The position numbers and the translations under genes were made by a program. 64,000 bases of DNA, from the NCBI GenBank assembly GCA_902762785.1, contig CACWPL010000008.1, positions 1-64,000 of the forward strand. Direction: 5' to 3'. The stretch is from an uncultured Ruminococcus sp. (GTDB taxonomy: Bacteria; Bacillota; Clostridia; Oscillospirales; Ruminococcaceae). How positions within the stretch are numbered: position 1 is the first letter of the stretch; every line of letters begins with the position of its first letter. The notes under the pieces were generated by a model. It saw only the letters and a list, made by a program, of their open reading frames with translations, had not been told where the DNA came from and did not search any database. Below are positions 8,899 through 16,099 of the stretch, one piece after another.

Positions 8899-9135
8899 AT
8901 GGACATCAAGGCAAAGATCGAGGAGATCGTCAATAAGGCAAAGAGCGACAAGGACTTCGCGGCCAAGCTCCAGAAGGACCCGGTGAAGACCGTGGAGGAT
9001 CTGCTGGGCGTGGATCTGCCGGACGAGCAGATCAAGGCCGTCGTGGAGGGCGTCAAGGCCAAGCTCCTCGCTGGGGATGGCAATATCGTGGACAAGATCA
9101 AGGGCCTCTTCGACGGGAAGAAGGACGGCGAGTGA
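8899..9135 (+). CDS. Small Nif11/NHLP-leader-like protein, function unknown
   Basis: A 78-residue, highly charged helical protein beginning MDIKAKIEEIVNKAKSD. The core LQKDPVKTVEDLLGVDLPD resembles the leader region of Nif11/NHLP-type RiPP precursors (DP motif, then an LG.(D/E)LP turn). The C-terminus is IKGLFDGKKDGE and offers no Cys/Ser/Thr-rich core to modify. GGAGG lies 9 bases before ATG 8899, and there is a strong promoter. No RiPP synthetase, radical-SAM enzyme or C39 protease is nearby. As far as I recall, similar stand-alone small proteins occur in many Clostridia without known function. Confidence 0.7.
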   Translation: MDIKAKIEEIVNKAKSDKDFAAKLQKDPVKTVEDLLGVDLPDEQIKAVVEGVKAKLLAGDGNIVDKIKGLFDGKKDGE

Positions 9136-9170
9136 TCGCCCCCTGATCGGCACAAGACCAACTAGAGACG

Positions 9171-9203
9171 CTTGCCCGCCTTGCCTGATGCAGAGCGGGC
9201 AAG
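9171..9203 (+). terminator. Hairpin after the small helical protein
   Basis: A 9-bp stem CTTGCCCGC (9171-9179) / GCGGGCAAG (9195-9203) without a clear T tract. It may attenuate transcription into ybaK. Confidence 0.45.
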
Positions 9204-9234
9204 ACGTGTTCCGTCATCATTCCGGAGGATACCC

Positions 9235-9717
9235 ATGGAAAAACAAGAAAAGACCAATGTGATGCGGCTCCTCGAGCAGAAGAAGATCCCCTACCGGCAC
9301 TATTGCTACGCGAACACCGGCGCCGTCAGCGGGACAGAGGTGGCCGCTGTGCTCGGGCAGGATCCTGCGCGCGTGTATAAGACGCTCGTGACCGTGAGCG
9401 GGAAGGGCGGGCATTTCGTGTTCGTCATCCCCGTGGGGGAGGAGCTGGATCTCAAAAAAGCCGCCAAGGCCGTCGGCGAAAAGCGCATCGACATGCTCCC
9501 GTCCAAGGAGCTGCTGCCCCTTACCGGCTACATCCACGGCGGATGCTCCCCCATCGGCATGAAAAAGCCCTTCCGCACCGTCCTCCATGCCACCGCCGAG
9601 GGACAGGAGACCATCATCTTCAGCGCCGGGAAGATCGGCTATCAGGTCGAGGTCGCGCCTGCGGACCTGACGAAGATCGTCCGCTATACCTTCGCGGACC
9701 TCACGGTGGACCCATAA
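9235..9717 (+). CDS. ybaK: YbaK-type aminoacyl-tRNA deacylase
   Basis: A 160-residue trans-editing protein of the YbaK/ProX superfamily, which hydrolyses mischarged Cys-tRNA(Pro) in its best-studied members. Family features are the start MRLLEQKKIPYRHYCY, the KTLV strand, the Lys of GVGEKR-type sequence (AVGEKRIDMLP), GGCSPIGMKK, and the C-terminal FSAGKIGYQVEVAPADL. The start at 9235 follows GGAGG by 7 bases. It ends 13 bases before the next gene, so the two are probably one transcript despite unrelated roles. Confidence 0.9.
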   Translation: MEKQEKTNVMRLLEQKKIPYRHYCYANTGAVSGTEVAAVLGQDPARVYKTLVTVSGKGGHFVFVIPVGEELDLKKAAKAVGEKRIDMLPSKELLPLTGYIHGGCSPIGMKKPFRTVLHATAEGQETIIFSAGKIGYQVEVAPADLTKIVRYTFADLTVDP

Positions 9718-9730
9718 GAGAGGAGGCGCC

Positions 9731-12136
9731 ATGATGCGCAGACTGTTCCCTGCCCTAGCCGCCGGTGCGGTGCTCCTGACCGCGCTCCCGGCGATGCCCG
9801 CCAAGGCCGCCGCGATGGTCGACAGCGGCCTCGACTACACGGAGACCACCGAGACCCTCGGGATGCCCGGTGCGGGCTATACCTCGACCGTTTGGTATGT
9901 CGCGAAGCCCGGTGATACGCCCGTCAAGGATCCGACCGGGAACATCGTGCTGATGTTCGTGGACATCGGCGCTTTCTCGTCCGGCGTCAACGGCACGACC
10001 GTCACCAATGACGACGGCTCCAAGACCTACACCCCCGGCACGGACTACGACCTCGACGAGTCCTTCTTCGCCGGGATGCGCGGCACGCTCGAGAACTGCC
10101 GCCGCAACGGCTGCACCGTCGCATTTCGTTTCCGCTATGATGCCAACGGCAAGACCGAGCCGGAGCCGGCCACCTTCGACCAGGTGCTCCGCCACATCGA
10201 CCAGATCCGCGAGGACGGCTTCCTCGAGGACTACAAGGACATCCTCATGTTCGTGGAATCGGGCTTCGTGGGGGCGTGGGGCGAGCAGCACAGCGGCAAA
10301 TACACGTCCCTCCCCTACAAGGCGCAGCTCCTCCAGGCCGTGCTGGACATGGTGCCGGACGACATCCCCGTGACCGTGCGCACGCCGAACATCTTCCGCG
10401 AGTGGCAGGGCCTCGACATGGACGGCATGGCCGCCTGGACGTCCGAGCCGGGGACGGATGCCGCGCGCGTGGGGCTCTATAATGACGGCTACATGGGCTC
10501 GGATTCCGACCTCGGCACCTACTCCAACAGAGCCGTCGAGGCCGCCTGGATCGGGCGGCAGGCCGTGACGTCCTACTACGGCGGCGAGTTCTCCGGGAAT
10601 CTGGAGTGGGCGCAGAAATACGACACCTACCTCCCCGAGAACGCCATCCCGGAGATGTATCAGACTCACCTATCCTATATCAATGCGAACATCTGGAGCC
10701 TCTATCAAGACTACACCTTCAGCGCCGCCTATGACGTCGACGGTGTGGACAACTCGGCCTACTACGGCCAGACGGTCTACAAGTTCATGCGCGATCATCT
10801 GGGGTATCGGTTCGTCGTGCGGGACTGCGACCTGTCCGCGGAGGCGGTGCAGGGCGGGACGTTCGACATGACGTTCGCCGTGGAAAATACGGGCTTTGCG
10901 GCGCCGATCCGTCCGCAAAAAGCAGAGCTCCTGCTGGAGAAGGACGGTGTCTACCTCGTCACCGATGCCGCCCTCGACACCCGCGACTGGCGCTCCTGCA
11001 CCACCACGGAGGAGACGCTGCATGTCGACCTCCCCGGCGCCCTCACGCCCGGGGACTGGCATGTCTGCCTGCGCTTTTCCGTTGGTGACAGCGGCGTGCG
11101 GGACGGGGCGCTGCGCACCGTGCGCTTTGCGAATCCCGACATCTACGACCCGCTCCTCGGCGCGAACGTCATGGGCACGCTGCATGTCACGGCATCGGAC
11201 GATGCTGTTCAGTGCGCTGACCAGACGTTCTCCGTGAACGGCCTCCCCGGCACGACGCCGTCCCTTTGGAGGAAGAACGCCGGCGGGTGCGTCTTCGACG
11301 GCGCGACCTCGTCGGATGAGGAGTGGCCAGACGCCGCCGCCATCGGCGAGAACGGCGACTGCCAGCTCTGGCTGGGGGCGGACGAGCAGTACCTCTATGT
11401 CGCCGCGCGGGCGCCGCATGGGGTCGAAAAGCCCGTCTGGAACCTGCGCATGGAGCATGACGGGCAGTCCTATTGGTGCTACTGGCAGAGCGCGGGTTGG
11501 ATGTACTACAGCGGCGGCGACGACCATTCCGGCATCCAGTTCAAGAAGACGGACGACTTCGCGGAGTTCCGTATCAAGCGGGAAAAGTTCGATGTTTCGC
11601 CGGAAACGGTCTTCGATAAGATCCGCGTGTTCGTGCAGGATGAGGGGGATGAGTGGAAACTCGTGGGCGATGTGACCGCGGAGGCCGTGGCGGCGCCGAC
11701 CGGCTTCGGCATCTTCAACGCGCCGCAGACCGTCACCCTCCTCGAGGACGCGCCGTACACGATACAGGCCGCGGCCGTCCCGGAGGGATGCACGGTGACA
11801 TGGTACCGTGACGGCGTGACGGTCGGCACGGGCGATGTGCTCACGCTCCCGGCCGTCCGTGCGGCGGACAAGGGCGTCTACACGGCACGCTTCATCTCGC
11901 CCTCCGGCATGACGGCCGAAGCGGAGGTCTGCACGGTCGCGGACGTCATCGCATCGAGCGGCCGTATCCGCGGCGATGTCGATGCCGATGGGGATGTCGA
12001 CGTGCAGGACGTCATCCTCCTGACACGCTGGCTCCTTGGCGACACCGTCCCTGTCCCCGGTGACGCGGACATGGATGCTGACGGCGTCTGGGACGTGCTC
12101 GACCTTGGGCTCCTGAAACGCGCTGTCCTGCGATAA
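9731..12136 (+). CDS. Secreted DUF4874-DUF4832 protein with C-terminal dockerin
   Basis: An 801-residue cellulosome-type protein. A signal peptide (1-27) leads into a DUF4874-like barrel (~30-200, including FVESGFVGAWGEQHSGKY) and a DUF4832-like part (~205-420, VGLYNDGYMGSDSD). A CBM9-like beta-sandwich (~480-640, LWLGADEQYLYVAAR) and an Ig-like domain (~655-735, AVPEGCTVTWYRDG) follow. A type I dockerin closes the chain with two Ca-binding repeats (GDVDADGDVDVQDVILLTRW and DADMDADGVWDVLDLGLLKR). DUF4874/4832 pairs resemble glycoside hydrolase barrels but I know of no assigned activity. AGGAGG precedes ATG 9731; the adjacent ATG at 9734 is also possible. Confidence 0.88.
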   Translation: MMRRLFPALAAGAVLLTALPAMPAKAAAMVDSGLDYTETTETLGMPGAGYTSTVWYVAKPGDTPVKDPTGNIVLMFVDIGAFSSGVNGTTVTNDDGSKTYTPGTDYDLDESFFAGMRGTLENCRRNGCTVAFRFRYDANGKTEPEPATFDQVLRHIDQIREDGFLEDYKDILMFVESGFVGAWGEQHSGKYTSLPYKAQLLQAVLDMVPDDIPVTVRTPNIFREWQGLDMDGMAAWTSEPGTDAARVGLYNDGYMGSDSDLGTYSNRAVEAAWIGRQAVTSYYGGEFSGNLEWAQKYDTYLPENAIPEMYQTHLSYINANIWSLYQDYTFSAAYDVDGVDNSAYYGQTVYKFMRDHLGYRFVVRDCDLSAEAVQGGTFDMTFAVENTGFAAPIRPQKAELLLEKDGVYLVTDAALDTRDWRSCTTTEETLHVDLPGALTPGDWHVCLRFSVGDSGVRDGALRTVRFANPDIYDPLLGANVMGTLHVTASDDAVQCADQTFSVNGLPGTTPSLWRKNAGGCVFDGATSSDEEWPDAAAIGENGDCQLWLGADEQYLYVAARAPHGVEKPVWNLRMEHDGQSYWCYWQSAGWMYYSGGDDHSGIQFKKTDDFAEFRIKREKFDVSPETVFDKIRVFVQDEGDEWKLVGDVTAEAVAAPTGFGIFNAPQTVTLLEDAPYTIQAAAVPEGCTVTWYRDGVTVGTGDVLTLPAVRAADKGVYTARFISPSGMTAEAEVCTVADVIASSGRIRGDVDADGDVDVQDVILLTRWLLGDTVPVPGDADMDADGVWDVLDLGLLKRAVLR

Positions 12137-12142
12137 AACGAG

Positions 12143-12169
12143 CTGCCCTCTTGGATCTCGGGAGGGCAG
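12143..12169 (+). terminator. Terminator hairpin after the DUF4874 dockerin gene
   Basis: CTGCCCTC (12143-12150) pairs with GAGGGCAG (12162-12169), followed by TCTGTCTTTC. Confidence 0.7.
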
Positions 12170-12201
12170 TCTGTCTTTCAAAAAGTGCTTTTTATGAACG
12201 C

Positions 12202-12226
12202 TGCCCTCCCGGATCTCGGGAGGGCA
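12202..12226 (-). terminator. Perfect palindrome, terminator of the leftward regulator gene
   Basis: TGCCCTCCCG (12202-12211) and CGGGAGGGCA (12217-12226) form a 10-bp stem with a GATCT loop. Its core is nearly identical to the hairpin at 12143, so the two convergent genes end in twin hairpins separated by a short A/T palindrome (AAAAAGTGCTTTTT). Confidence 0.65.
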
Positions 12227-12233
12227 AGTCGCT

Positions 12234-14435
12234 TTAGGATTCTGTTTTCCCGCGGCGGTATTCCGTGGGCGTAAGGCCGAACTCCTTCTTGAACGTCCGC
12301 ATGAAGTGGGAATAATCATACCCACACTTCCGCGCGACCTCCTGGAGCGTATCGGACGTGTGCAGCAGGAGCCACTTGGCGTGCTCGAGCTTGCTGCGGT
12401 GGATGTCGCTCGCGCAGCTCACACCGAACGCCTTCTGGTAGATCCGGTGGAAATACGAGCTGCTGATGTTGAGCTGCTCACTGCATACGGCCAGCGACCA
12501 GTCGCGCTCAGGATGCTTGTAGATGTTGCGGCGCAGCTCGGCGAGGTCGGCATAGTGGAGCTGCTCGGAGTAGCTCGGCTGCGCGGCCTTGGCCTTGGCC
12601 AGCAGCATGAGCGCGGCCTGCTCGCATTCCTCCGCGGTCTGCGGCATCTTCTCCTCCGTCTGCACGGCGTATTGCAGGGGCAGATGCGTCTGTCCCGCCG
12701 CCGTTTGGTACTGCTCGAAGCCCTCGCGGATGTTCTGGACGAGGTGGTCGTGGTAATGCGACACCTCCGGCTCGCCGCCGAGGATCAGGAAATCGCCCTC
12801 GCCCGCGCGCAGGCACTTCTCACTGTGCGAGCACGCGTTCTGGAGCTGCTCGGAGAAAGCGACGATCAGCTTGTCCTTCTCGAGCGAGCCCCGCGCCTCC
12901 GTCAGGCGATAGAGCCCGGAGATCGAGAGCGCGATCCAGAAGCATTTCTCCTTCACCTTATGGACGCCGTGGACATAGTCGCCCCAAAGATGCGCCAGAC
13001 TGCGCAGATTGTAGAGGCCGGTCATCGTGTCACGGACCTGGGTGAGGAGGTTGTGGTAGGCTAGGCTCTTGAGCGCGTTCTGCACGCGCAGGAACTCCAG
13101 CGCGTTGTTGACCTCGCGGCAAAAACGCAGATAATGCGCGCTGAACCCCCCCACGACGCCCTCATAGCGCAGGATGCCGTAGCCGAAGCAGCGGTCCTGG
13201 AAATGGACGGCCGTGAAGAAGGTCGTGCTGTTCTCGCCGGGACGGTCGCGGAAGTCCGCGGGCACCATGTCGGAGAGCGGGAACGGAACGGGCGGCAGCG
13301 AATAGCGCGTCTGCATCATCGTCTCGGAATAGCCGCCGGTGCGGTAGTCGTTCTCGTGGATGACGGAGCGGTCCCAGTCGTCGCAGAGGCAGAGGCAGTA
13401 GCCGGAGCGGCCGTAATATTCGGGCTCCAGGAAGGTGAACGTGCTGTCGTACATCGTCGTGATGAAGCGGTCGAGGCTCTCGCAGGACAGCAGACGGGTG
13501 GAGAGGTTGTTGTCGAGGTAGTTGTCCTCCATCTGCTGATAATTGAGATCCACGCCGGTCGCATGGCGCACCTCACCGCTGCACCCGCAGCTCTCGCGGC
13601 AGAGCAGCACGCCGGATTCATGGCTATGCGGCGCGACTTTTTCGCCGGTCATCAGCTCATAGAGCACGGTGAAGCTCTCCCTGCCGAGCTGGGTCCAGCT
13701 CGTGGAGTAGGTGGTGACGGGCGGGACGTGGATCTGCGCCTCCATGGAGCCGTCGTAGCCCGTGACGATCACGTCCTCCGGGACACGGATGCCGTGGCTG
13801 TGGAGGGCGTCACACAGGGCGATCGCCATGGTGTCGTTCGTGCAGACGACGGCATCGGGCAGCGCACGCCGCCCCTCGGCAAAGTCCTTCGCCAGCGCCT
13901 GGGCGGCATAGATCCAGAAGTCGCCGAAAACGATGTTCTCCTCCGGGCAGGTCATGCCGGCGGCCTTGACTGCGTCCAGGAAGCCGTTCAGGCGCTCGTG
14001 GGAGACCTTCTGGTACTCCTGGCCCGTCAGACAGATCATGTCGCGGCAGCCGTGGACGTCGATCAGGTGGCGCGTGACCTCAGCCATCTCGGCACGGTCA
14101 TTGAACCAGACAGGCGTGAAGGGCGCCGTCTCCATCCCGACACGCACCACCGGCACCGGGCAGTTCTCTTGGAGGAATTGCTCGATGTAGCTACAATACT
14201 CCTGCGAGGAGAAGGTGTAGGGGAGGAAGATGATGCCGTCGAGGAGGGAGAAATTGATGCTGTGGAAGAGGTTCTCCTCGCCGGTGATGATGGCGGAGTC
14301 TTGGTTCTCGTCAGTGAGCGTGAAGACGAACACGCTCATGCCGCGCGAATAGGCCTCCTCGATCATCCCGCAGAGCTGCTGGTGGTTGACGGCCTTGTAG
14401 ACCTTGCCCATGATGATGCCGATACGTTTCTGCAA
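12234..14435 (-). CDS. Second LacI-type sensor / degenerate GGDEF / AraC regulator
   Basis: A 733-residue paralogue of the regulator at 2824-5016 with the same layout: sugar-binding-protein fold (~1-285), cysteine cluster CRESCGCSG, GAF-like middle, degenerate GGDEF beginning DTMTGLYNLRSL, and a C-terminal AraC domain (AKWLLLHTSDTLQEVARKCG, then FMRTFKKEFGLTPTEYRR). The GGDEF signature aligns to GEGDF (RAGEGDFLILGG), arguing against cyclase activity. The start is TTG at 14435, supported by AGGAG 9-10 bases upstream. It lies 34 bases downstream of a small XRE gene, likely in one operon, and converges on the DUF4874 dockerin gene, a possible target. Confidence 0.85.
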   Translation of the reverse strand: MQKRIGIIMGKVYKAVNHQQLCGMIEEAYSRGMSVFVFTLTDENQDSAIITGEENLFHSINFSLLDGIIFLPYTFSSQEYCSYIEQFLQENCPVPVVRVGMETAPFTPVWFNDRAEMAEVTRHLIDVHGCRDMICLTGQEYQKVSHERLNGFLDAVKAAGMTCPEENIVFGDFWIYAAQALAKDFAEGRRALPDAVVCTNDTMAIALCDALHSHGIRVPEDVIVTGYDGSMEAQIHVPPVTTYSTSWTQLGRESFTVLYELMTGEKVAPHSHESGVLLCRESCGCSGEVRHATGVDLNYQQMEDNYLDNNLSTRLLSCESLDRFITTMYDSTFTFLEPEYYGRSGYCLCLCDDWDRSVIHENDYRTGGYSETMMQTRYSLPPVPFPLSDMVPADFRDRPGENSTTFFTAVHFQDRCFGYGILRYEGVVGGFSAHYLRFCREVNNALEFLRVQNALKSLAYHNLLTQVRDTMTGLYNLRSLAHLWGDYVHGVHKVKEKCFWIALSISGLYRLTEARGSLEKDKLIVAFSEQLQNACSHSEKCLRAGEGDFLILGGEPEVSHYHDHLVQNIREGFEQYQTAAGQTHLPLQYAVQTEEKMPQTAEECEQAALMLLAKAKAAQPSYSEQLHYADLAELRRNIYKHPERDWSLAVCSEQLNISSSYFHRIYQKAFGVSCASDIHRSKLEHAKWLLLHTSDTLQEVARKCGYDYSHFMRTFKKEFGLTPTEYRRGKTES

Positions 14436-14469
14436 TGCTATCCACTCCTGTTGTCACCACAGAGAGGGG

Positions 14470-14706
14470 TCACATGAGCTCCTTATCCGTCCTTCCGCTG
14501 AGGTAGTCCATGCTCGTGCCGAACATGTCGGCGATGACGGCCAGGACCTCCGCGGGCATCGCGTGGACGCCGCGTTCATAATTGGCATAGGTGCGGCGGC
14601 TGATGTTGAGCTTGAGTGCCATCTGTGTCTGGGTATAATGCTCCCTTTTACGGAGCATACGGATCCTTTGATACATGATCTCCCGTGTGTGCTGATAGGT
14701 CTCCAT
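14470..14706 (-). CDS. Small XRE-family transcriptional regulator
   Basis: A 78-residue protein that is mostly one helix-turn-helix: MLRKREHYTQTQMALKL, then ISRRTYANYERG as recognition helix. The tail ends LSGRTDKELM. AAAGGAGG precedes ATG 14706 by about 6 bases, so the longer frame upstream is not used. It probably represses its own operon, which includes the large sensor/AraC regulator downstream. Two tandem 14-bp repeats just upstream are candidate operators. Confidence 0.88.
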   Translation of the reverse strand: METYQHTREIMYQRIRMLRKREHYTQTQMALKLNISRRTYANYERGVHAMPAEVLAVIADMFGTSMDYLSGRTDKELM

Positions 14707-14721
14707 GATGTCCTCCTTTGT

Positions 14722-14749
14722 GATACTTATGGTCAGATACTTATGGTCA
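14722..14749. repeat. Two adjacent 14-bp direct repeats upstream of the XRE gene
   Basis: GATACTTATGGTCA occurs at 14722-14735 and again at 14736-14749, directly before the ribosome site of the XRE gene. Spacing and position suit a tandem repressor-binding site; this is inference. Confidence 0.75.
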
Positions 14750-14897
14750 GCATCCCACATAATAGGGATAACCTATATCATAAGACACGTTCAGAGGGCC
14801 GATCTTGACACCATTTCGTCCCTTTTTCAGAAAATTTGGCGAAAGGTACAGATCGTGACCAAAACTTTGTCTGATCTCAACAAAGACGGGAAGGAAA

Positions 14898-14926
14898 AGC
14901 GGTGCAGACACATCGCCTGCACCGCT
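14898..14926 (-). terminator. Terminator of the rubrerythrin gene
   Basis: AGCGGTGCAG (14898-14907) pairs with CTGCACCGCT (14917-14926). Read leftward it is followed by TTTTCC. Confidence 0.8.
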
Positions 14927-14933
14927 CGCGTTA

Positions 14934-15620
14934 TTAGCCGAAGTAGCGCTTGAGCAGGCCCTCGAACGCCTTGCCGTGGCGCGCCTCGTCTCTGGCCATC
15001 TCGTGAACGGTGTCGTGGATGGCATCGAGCCCGAGCTCCTTGGCGCGCTTGGCGAGCTGGAGCTTGCCCTCGGTCGCGCCCTGCTCGGCGAGCATACGCT
15101 TGCGCAGGTTCTCCTCGGTGGAGTCCGAGAGGATCTCGCCGAGCAGCTCTGCGAACTTCGCAGCGTGCTCAGCCTCCTCGAAGGCTGCCTTCTCCCAGTA
15201 GAGACCGATCTCCGGATAGCCCTCGCGGTGAGCGACACGCGCCATCGCCAGGTACATGCCGACCTCGCTGCACTCACCGGCGAAGTTGGAGCGCAGGCCC
15301 TCGATGATCTCCTGGTCGGTCACGCTCTTGGCCACGCCGAGCACATGCTCGCAGGCAAAGTCGAGCTTCTCGTCCTTCTCCTTGACGATGAACTTGTCGC
15401 CGGGAACGCCGCACTGCGGGCACTTCTCCGGGGGCTCCGTCCCCTCATGGACGTAGCCGCAAACGGGACAGACATAGGTCTTGACCTCGCCCGCAGCCGG
15501 TGCCTCCTCGACGGGCTCCTCGTGGAACTGATCGGGGCCGACGCCGCAGATCGGGCACTGCTCGGGCGCAGAATCGCCCTCGTGAACATAACCGCATACA
15601 TCGCAGACGAACTTCTTCAT
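14934..15620 (-). CDS. Reverse-type rubrerythrin with two N-terminal rubredoxin domains
   Basis: A 228-residue peroxide-reducing protein for oxidative-stress defence in anaerobes. Two short rubredoxin-like modules lie at the N-terminus (Cys6/9 with Cys22/25, and Cys51/54 with Cys67/70, each CxxCGYVHEG...CPxCG). A ferritin-like diiron four-helix domain follows, with ligands in [25 protein letters not shown]-type sequence and [11 protein letters not shown]. In ordinary rubrerythrin the single rubredoxin is C-terminal, so this is the reverse layout with the rubredoxin duplicated. It has its own near-consensus promoter and terminator. Confidence 0.93.
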   Translation of the reverse strand: MKKFVCDVCGYVHEGDSAPEQCPICGVGPDQFHEEPVEEAPAAGEVKTYVCPVCGYVHEGTEPPEKCPQCGVPGDKFIVKEKDEKLDFACEHVLGVAKSVTDQEIIEGLRSNFAGECSEVGMYLAMARVAHREGYPEIGLYWEKAAFEEAEHAAKFAELLGEILSDSTEENLRKRMLAEQGATEGKLQLAKRAKELGLDAIHDTVHEMARDEARHGKAFEGLLKRYFG

Positions 15621-15685
15621 GATAGGTATCCTCCTTATGCTGGATGTGCGGACGGTGCAGAGATATGCATGTCCGCCATACTATC

Positions 15686-15714
15686 ATTGTACCATTTATC
15701 CGAAAAGAAGTCAA
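15686..15714 (-). promoter_or_regulatory. Sigma-A promoter of the rubrerythrin gene
   Basis: Minus strand: -35 TTGACT (15709-15714), 17-bp spacer, -10 TACAAT (15686-15691). Confidence 0.85.
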
Positions 15715-15963
15715 GCGGTCGCAGGGATCTCGTAGCCTCTCACAGATCTGAGTGTTGCTTTTTATGCACTTTCACGGTCCGAATCAGTGTAAAAAATGCC
15801 AGGTCCGTTCAAAATGCCATCCTGCCACGATTCGATGCATCTGGTCTGCGATGGACGACGTGCGTCTATTTTGATATTTTGTTAAGCAGGTTAAATATAG
15901 TGATCTATTAAAAATTATGCAAAGTCACTAGATCAACATAATATTTTTCGTCGAATATACCAC

Positions 15964-15992
15964 TTGTAATTTGAGCGAGGTTCTGCTATAAT
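15964..15992 (+). promoter_or_regulatory. Promoter of the PL1-PL9 pectinase
   Basis: -35 TTGTAA (15964-15969), 17-bp spacer, -10 TATAAT (15987-15992). The weak -35 and the inverted repeat 30-60 bases upstream would suit an activator. Confidence 0.78.
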
Positions 15993-15996
15993 AGAG

Positions 15997-16054
15997 GCAA
16001 CACCTGGAAGGAGGGCCTCTTGCCGGAGGCACATCCGAAGGGTGGATCTGTTGC
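15997..16054 (+). ncRNA. Candidate structured 5' leader of the pectinase mRNA
   Basis: GCAACA (15997-16002) can close with TGTTGC (16049-16054) around two hairpins: GCCTC/GAGGC (16015-16019 with 16026-16030) and ATCC/GGAT (16033-16036 with 16044-16047). An A-rich stretch and the ribosome site follow. I do not match it to a known riboswitch class; it could equally be a stability or translation-control element. Confidence 0.4.
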
Positions 16055-16099
16055 AAGAAAAAAATATGACAGGATAGGATAGAAAGGGGTGTTCATCTT

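Larger units (their letters stand above)
15621..16099. other. Divergent intergenic region, rubrerythrin / pectinase
   Basis: No gene is seen in these 479 bases. Contents: the rubrerythrin promoter (15686-15714), an AT-rich stretch at about 15870-15960 with the inverted repeat TGATCTA (15901-15907) / TAGATCA (15929-15935), the pectinase promoter (15964-15992) and a structured leader (15997-16054). Confidence 0.6.

Noticed and set aside
8899-9135. Complete RiPP biosynthetic cluster around the leader-like protein
   Set aside because: Flanking genes are a dipeptidase and YbaK; no maturase, protease or exporter is present, so a cluster cannot be claimed.
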